A stretch of 64,000 nt of DNA from Jannaschia rubra (lineage in GTDB: Bacteria; Pseudomonadota; Alphaproteobacteria; Rhodobacterales; Rhodobacteraceae), in NCBI RefSeq assembly GCF_001403735.1, contig NZ_CXPG01000009.1, positions 1 to 64,000 on the forward strand, in the 5' to 3' direction. Positions 59,678-64,000 of the stretch are shown here, piece after piece. The position numbers and the translations under genes were made by a program. Numbering within the stretch: the first letter of the stretch is position 1; each line of letters opens with the position of its first letter. Under the pieces are notes generated by a model. The model was not told the DNA's origin, searched no databases, and saw only the letters and a list, made by a program, of their open reading frames with translations.

Positions 59678-60538
59678 ATGAGAATGACGGTGAAGATGTT
59701 GTCCGCCACGGTCGCCGCGCTGACACTGGGGACCTGTGCAGCTTTGGCCGGTCCGGACGATGACCAGCTTGTGATCAACGGCGATTTGGAGATCGCGACC
59801 GAAGCCCCGGCCCCCGCCCATCTGGACGGCGCGCTGGGCGACACGATCTATTCGGGCTGGCGCTACCGCGAGGACGAGACGCAATCGGTTCAGGCCGACG
59901 ATTTCGACAATCCGGGGATGCTCGGCGTCGAGAAGGCCCGCGATCTCTGGGTCGAGAGCGCGGGGACGGGCGAGGAAAGCTGCCAGTCCTGCCATGGCGA
60001 GCCCGAGGAAATGGCCGGCGTGTCCCCGACCTATCCGAAGTGGGACGAGACGGCGGGGGAGGTGCAGACCCTGACCATGCAGATCAACGAATGCCGGACG
60101 GAGCGCATGGGTGCTGAACCCTTCGCCTACGACAAGAGCGATGCCGTCGACATGACCGCGCTCCTCACTTCGGTCAGCCGGGGAATGCCCGTGAACGTGG
60201 CGATCGACGGCCCGGCGGAGGAGACCTGGCAGAGGGGGCATGACCTCTACTACACGCGCTTCGGCCAGATGGAGTTGAGCTGCGCGAACTGCCATGAGGA
60301 CAACAACGGCCAGATGATCCGCGCCGATCACCTGAGCCAGGGCCAGAGCAACGGCTTCCCGGTCTACCGGCTGAAGAACACCAAGCTGAACGGCGTGCAG
60401 GACCGGTTCAAGGGCTGCATCCGAGACACCCTTGCCGAGACTTTCGCGCCCGGATCGCCGGAGCTCATCGCGCTCGAACTCTACGTCGCCTCGCGCGGCA
60501 ACGGGCTGTCGGTCGAAGGGCCGAGCGTCCGCAACTGA
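59678..60538 (+). CDS. soxA: SoxA, di-haem cytochrome c subunit of SoxXA
   Basis: This 286-residue protein has a signal peptide ending AALA-GP near residue 24. Two haem c motifs are present, CQSCH (102-106) and CANCH (202-206), so it is the di-haem form as in Paracoccus. Cys247 in FKGCIRDTL is the persulfide-type axial ligand of the active-site haem, and Cys139 pairs with the first haem region. ATG 59678 follows AGGGGAAGGGAG. A strong intrinsic terminator begins eight bases after the stop. Confidence 0.95.
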   Translation: MRMTVKMLSATVAALTLGTCAALAGPDDDQLVINGDLEIATEAPAPAHLDGALGDTIYSGWRYREDETQSVQADDFDNPGMLGVEKARDLWVESAGTGEESCQSCHGEPEEMAGVSPTYPKWDETAGEVQTLTMQINECRTERMGAEPFAYDKSDAVDMTALLTSVSRGMPVNVAIDGPAEETWQRGHDLYYTRFGQMELSCANCHEDNNGQMIRADHLSQGQSNGFPVYRLKNTKLNGVQDRFKGCIRDTLAETFAPGSPELIALELYVASRGNGLSVEGPSVRN

Positions 60539-60546
60539 CCTTTCGA

Positions 60547-60583
60547 GCCCGTCTGCCGGAGATGGCAGACGGGCCTTTCTTTC
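60547..60583 (+). terminator. Intrinsic terminator between soxA and soxB
   Basis: A perfect 11-base stem, GCCCGTCTGCC (60547-60557) against GGCAGACGGGC (60564-60574) with a 6-base loop, is followed directly by CTTTCTTTCTT. This is a textbook Rho-independent terminator placed inside the sox operon. Confidence 0.88.
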
Positions 60584-60625
60584 TTCGAATACATGCGGTT
60601 TCTCGAATACGACCGGAGCGGCGAC

Positions 60626-62320
60626 ATGATTTCCAGACGAGACTTCCTCCAGGTGGCGATGGCGACCACGGCCATCTACGGGGGCGCTGCCTTCGGCACA
60701 TGGTCCCGCGCAGCCGCGCAGCAGGCAATGACGCAGGACGATCTTCTGTCCTTCGAGACGACGGGCAACGTGACGCTGATCCACATCACGGACATCCATG
60801 CGCAACTGGTCCCCGTGTGGTTCCGCGAGCCTGAGATCAACCTCGGCGTCGGGGCCGCCGAAGGCCAGCCGCCGCACCTGACGGGAAAGGAGTTCCTGCA
60901 GCGCTACGGGATCGAGACCGGCAGCGCGGCGCAATACGCGCTGTCCTATCCCGATTTCACCGCGCTGGCCCGAAGCTACGGAAGGATGGGCGGCGCCGAC
61001 CGGATCGCGACCATCGTCAAGTCGATCCGGGCAGAGCGGCCCGACGCGCTACTCCTCGACGGCGGCGACACCTGGCAGGGCAGCCTGACCGCGCTGCGGA
61101 CCGACGGGCGCGATATGGTGGAGGTGTTCAACGCGCTCGGCACAGATGCGATGACGTCTCACTGGGAGTTCACGCTGGGCATCGACCGGGTGACGGAGAT
61201 CGTCGAGAACGAACTGAACTTCCCGTTCCTCGGGGCGAACATCTTCGACGCCGAATGGAACGAGCCGGCCTATGAGCCCTATGTCATCTTCGAACGGGGC
61301 GGGGCGCGCATCGCCGTGATTGGGCAGGCCTTTCCCTACATGCCGATCGCGAATCCCGGTTACATGTTCCCCGACCTCAGCTTCGGCGTGCGGGATGAGC
61401 GGATGGCAGAAGTCGTCCGGGAGGCCCGCGACGAGGGGGCCGATGCGGTGGTCTTGCTGTCGCACAACGGCTTCGACGTTGATCGCAAGATGGCCGCCCG
61501 CGTGCCGGGGATCGACGTGATCCTGACCGGGCACACGCACGACGCGCTTCCCGAGCCACTGCTTGTCGGCAAGACGCATCTGATCGCGTCGGGCAGCCAT
61601 GGCAAGTTCGTGAGCCGCCTCGATCTCGACGTGCGCGACGGCGAGGTGAAGGCGGTGCGCCACAAGCTGATCCCCGTTTTCTCGGACGTCATCGCGGCCG
61701 ATCCGGAGATGACCGCACTGGTCGAGGCCCAGCGGGGCCCCTTCAAGGGCGAGCTTTCGGAAGTGATCGGACGGACGGAGTCGCTTCTCTACCGCCGCGG
61801 GAACTTCAACGGAACGTGGGACGACCTGATCTGCGACGCCCTGCTGCAGGAGCGGGAGGCGGATATCGCGCTGTCGCCGGGATTCCGCTGGGGCGCCTCC
61901 GTGCTGCCGGGGCAGGACATCACGCGCGAGGACATCTTCAACGCGACCGCCATGACCTACCCCGAGGCCTACCGCACGGAAATGACCGGCGAACAGCTGC
62001 ACATCATCATGGAGGACGTGGCCGACAACCTGTTCCATCCCGATCCCTACTACCAACAGGGCGGCGACATGGTGCGCGTCGGGGGCATGGGCTACCGCAT
62101 CGACATCGGCAGACCGGCCGGCAGCCGCATCTCCGAGATGACGATGCTTTCGACCGGCGAAGCGGTGGAGCCGTCGCGGACCTACGTCGTCGCGGGCTGG
62201 GCCAGCGTCAATCCGGAGGTCGAGGGGCCGCCGATCTGGGACGTGGTGGAATCCTACGTCGCGCGCGAAGGCACCGTCTCGATCTCGCCCAATCAGAATG
62301 TGCAGGTCGTCACCGGATGA
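60626..62320 (+). CDS. soxB: SoxB, thiosulfohydrolase
   Basis: This 564-residue periplasmic enzyme of the 5'-nucleotidase family cleaves sulfate from the SoxY-bound thiosulfonate. ATG 60626 opens a Tat signal (MISRRDFLQVAMATTAIYGG). Dinuclear manganese-site motifs are HITDIHAQLVP, LLDGGDTWQGS, HNGFD and LTGHTHDALPE; ASGSHGKFVSRLDLDV follows. The region EPYVIFERGGARIAVIG is also conserved. It lies 42 bases after an intrinsic terminator, so its transcription depends on readthrough or its own promoter. Confidence 0.97.
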   Translation: MISRRDFLQVAMATTAIYGGAAFGTWSRAAAQQAMTQDDLLSFETTGNVTLIHITDIHAQLVPVWFREPEINLGVGAAEGQPPHLTGKEFLQRYGIETGSAAQYALSYPDFTALARSYGRMGGADRIATIVKSIRAERPDALLLDGGDTWQGSLTALRTDGRDMVEVFNALGTDAMTSHWEFTLGIDRVTEIVENELNFPFLGANIFDAEWNEPAYEPYVIFERGGARIAVIGQAFPYMPIANPGYMFPDLSFGVRDERMAEVVREARDEGADAVVLLSHNGFDVDRKMAARVPGIDVILTGHTHDALPEPLLVGKTHLIASGSHGKFVSRLDLDVRDGEVKAVRHKLIPVFSDVIAADPEMTALVEAQRGPFKGELSEVIGRTESLLYRRGNFNGTWDDLICDALLQEREADIALSPGFRWGASVLPGQDITREDIFNATAMTYPEAYRTEMTGEQLHIIMEDVADNLFHPDPYYQQGGDMVRVGGMGYRIDIGRPAGSRISEMTMLSTGEAVEPSRTYVVAGWASVNPEVEGPPIWDVVESYVAREGTVSISPNQNVQVVTG

Positions 62321-62348
62321 CCCGCCTGGAGCCGAAGGAGAACCACAG

Positions 62349-63605
62349 ATGAGCGAGCACAAAGGTCCCAGCCGCCGCATGCTCCTGGGCGCGATGGCCG
62401 CGGGTGGCGCCGCGATGACGACTGGAATGGCCCGTGCTGCGGGCGATCCGGCCATCACCGAGCTGCAACCCTGGATGCGGAGCCTTGGAGACGGCGTCGA
62501 CGCCCACCCCTACGGGATGCCGTCCCCGTTCGAGGCACATGTGAAGCGCCGCAACGTGGAATGGCTGACGGCCGATCCGGTGAGTTCGGTCAACTTCACC
62601 CCCATCCACGAGCTCGACGGCATCATCACGCCCAACGGATTGTGCTTCGAGCGCCATCATTCCGGTATCGCGCGGGTGGATCCCTCGCTCCACCGACTGA
62701 TGATCAACGGGCTGGTGGACCGCGAGATCGTGTTCACCATGGACGACCTGAAGCGCTTTCCGCGGTACAACCGGATCCATTTCCTCGAATGCGCGGCCAA
62801 CTCCGGCATGGAGTGGCGCGGTGCCCAGCTGAACGGGTGTCAGTTCACCCACGGCATGATCCACAACGTCATGTATACAGGTGTGATGCTGCGCGACGTC
62901 CTGGCGGCCGCGGGGGTGAAGCCGACTGGAACATGGCTGCTGGCGGAGGGGGCCGATGCCGCCGCGATGACGCGTTCCATCCCGATGGAAAAGGCGCTCG
63001 ACGACTGCATGATCGCCTTCAAGATGAACGGCGAGGCGCTGCGCCCCGAACAGGGCTATCCGGTGCGCCTCGTCGTGCCGGGGTGGGAAGGCAACATGTG
63101 GGTCAAGTGGCTGCGCCGGATCGAGATCGGCGACCAACCCTGGCAGCACCGCGAGGAGACGTCGAAGTACACTGACCTGCTGCCCGACGGACGCGCCCGG
63201 CGATTCACCTATGAGATGGACGCGAAGTCAGTGATCACCAACCCGTCACCGCAGGCCCCGCTGAGCCATGGAAAGGGGCCGACCGTCCTGACCGGTATCG
63301 CCTGGTCGGGGCGTGGCACGATCCCGCGGGTGGACGTTACGCTCGACGGCGGTCGGAACTGGCATCAGGCGCGGATGGATGGCCCGAGCCTGGAGAAATC
63401 GATGCACCGGTTCTACTTCGATTTCGACTGGGACGGGCGTCCGCTTCTGCTGCAGAGCCGGGCGCATGACAGCACCGGCTACGTCCAGCCGACGAAGGAT
63501 GCGCTGCGCGCGATCCGCGGACCGGATTCGATCTATCACAACAACGGCATCCAGACATGGCATGTCGACGAACGCGGGGAGGCCGAGAATGTCGAGGTCG
63601 GTTGA
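62349..63605 (+). CDS. soxC: SoxC, sulfane dehydrogenase molybdenum subunit
   Basis: This 418-residue sulfite-oxidase-fold protein has a twin-Arg signal ([18 protein letters not shown]). The molybdenum-binding Cys is in [15 protein letters not shown], and [20 protein letters not shown] is the matching cofactor pocket. The C-terminal dimerisation domain includes [21 protein letters not shown]. With SoxD it oxidises the SoxY-bound sulfane sulfur, so thiosulfate can be oxidised fully to sulfate without sulfur globules. Its end overlaps soxD by 17 bases. Confidence 0.97.
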   Translation: MSEHKGPSRRMLLGAMAAGGAAMTTGMARAAGDPAITELQPWMRSLGDGVDAHPYGMPSPFEAHVKRRNVEWLTADPVSSVNFTPIHELDGIITPNGLCFERHHSGIARVDPSLHRLMINGLVDREIVFTMDDLKRFPRYNRIHFLECAANSGMEWRGAQLNGCQFTHGMIHNVMYTGVMLRDVLAAAGVKPTGTWLLAEGADAAAMTRSIPMEKALDDCMIAFKMNGEALRPEQGYPVRLVVPGWEGNMWVKWLRRIEIGDQPWQHREETSKYTDLLPDGRARRFTYEMDAKSVITNPSPQAPLSHGKGPTVLTGIAWSGRGTIPRVDVTLDGGRNWHQARMDGPSLEKSMHRFYFDFDWDGRPLLLQSRAHDSTGYVQPTKDALRAIRGPDSIYHNNGIQTWHVDERGEAENVEVG

Positions 63606-64000
63606 ACGCAGGACGCGGTTCGCGATCGCTCTATGCGGCATCGCGGTGGCTGCGACGGCCATCGCGCCCGAGATGCCGAGCCGGCTCATGGCCAGCTTCA
63701 CGATGACCGCGCAGGCGCAGACGGTGCCGACCGGGGAGGAACTTGCGCTTGGCCGGCTCGCCACGCCGGACGAGATCGCCGCTTGGGACATCGACATCCG
63801 GCCCGATGGCGCCGGCCTCCCCGACGGCTCCGGCGACGTCTGGACGGGCGAGGAACTCTATGTCGAGAACTGCGCCAGCTGCCACGGCGATTTCGGCGAA
63901 TCCATCGGACGCTGGCCGCAGCTTGCGGGCGGGCAGGGGACGCTGACTCGCGATCGCCCCGTCAAGACGATCGGCAGCTATTGGCCCTATCTTTCGACGG
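63589..64000 (+). CDS. soxD: SoxD, di-haem cytochrome c of sulfane dehydrogenase (partial)
   Basis: The first 137 residues are in the window; the gene continues past its end. ATG 63589 lies within the soxC coding region, 17 bases before its stop, and starts a signal peptide with an Arg-rich front ([20 protein letters not shown]) ending near AQA-QT. The first haem c motif is [17 protein letters not shown], followed by [11 protein letters not shown] and TIGSYWPY. The second haem domain should follow outside. SoxD accepts electrons from SoxC. Confidence 0.93.
   Translation, partial: MSRSVERRTRFAIALCGIAVAATAIAPEMPSRLMASFTMTAQAQTVPTGEELALGRLATPDEIAAWDIDIRPDGAGLPDGSGDVWTGEELYVENCASCHGDFGESIGRWPQLAGGQGTLTRDRPVKTIGSYWPYLST

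Noticed and set aside
1-64000. CRISPR array or cas genes
   Set aside because: No regularly spaced direct repeats with unique spacers and no Cas motifs were seen anywhere in the window.

Overview
The window is GC-rich bacterial chromosome. It most likely comes from an alphaproteobacterium of the order Rhodobacterales (roseobacter/Paracoccaceae type). The evidence is a Paracoccus-style sox cluster, DUF1285 and DUF3726 proteins, abundant ABC, TRAP and BCCT transport, a single-domain XylG, and dense gene packing with ATGA or TTGA overlaps. I cannot name the species.

Layout. 1-8148: an accessory stretch bounded by two directly repeated copies of one transposase-type insertion sequence. The left copy is cut by the window edge and truncated; the right copy is full length but broken. 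Between them lie an AT-richer orphan gene resembling class III nucleotide cyclases, a NitT/TauT-type ABC importer, a Na/Pi-type transporter and tRNA-Arg(TCT). 8218-14167: typA, a MauG-type di-haem peroxidase, an exported FG-GAP/ASPIC protein and a ROK repressor. 14354-20232: a complete D-xylose uptake and entry operon, xylF-xylH-xylG-xylB-xylA, divergent from the ROK gene, with two inverted repeats in the shared promoter region. 20241-28507: mostly single genes (FAD oxidoreductase, EamA exporter, orphan ABC ATPase, zinc-finger protein, haemolysin III, polA, CDF transporter). 28516-32438: a TRAP transporter operon ending in a threonine dehydratase-like PLP enzyme. 32513-39153: a MoxR/DUF58/BatA-DUF4159/large membrane protein operon. 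39221-40910: DUF1285, peroxiredoxin and RluE-like genes.

41814-48792 is the most promising undescribed unit. A LysR regulator diverges from an aldehyde dehydrogenase, an M19 dipeptidase homologue lacking part of the canonical metal site, a BCCT transporter, a 558-residue protein I do not recognise, a DUF3726 protein and a RidA-type deaminase. It reads as an import-and-degradation pathway for a zwitterionic or quaternary-ammonium solute. 48830-54894 is a decaying gamma-glutamyl polyamine (Puu-type) locus: puuB, puuC and a GntR regulator are open, while the GATase (puuD-like), glutamine synthetase (puuA-like) and GABA transaminase (puuE/gabT-like) are fragments or carry stops.

54993-64000: the thiosulfate-oxidation locus, soxT-soxR-soxS divergent from soxV-W-X-Y-Z-A-B-C-D (soxD runs off the window). 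SoxR keeps the Cys42/Cys108 pair expected of a persulfide sensor. Operator-like palindromes lie at soxS/soxV and soxW/soxX, and a strong intrinsic terminator sits between soxA and soxB.
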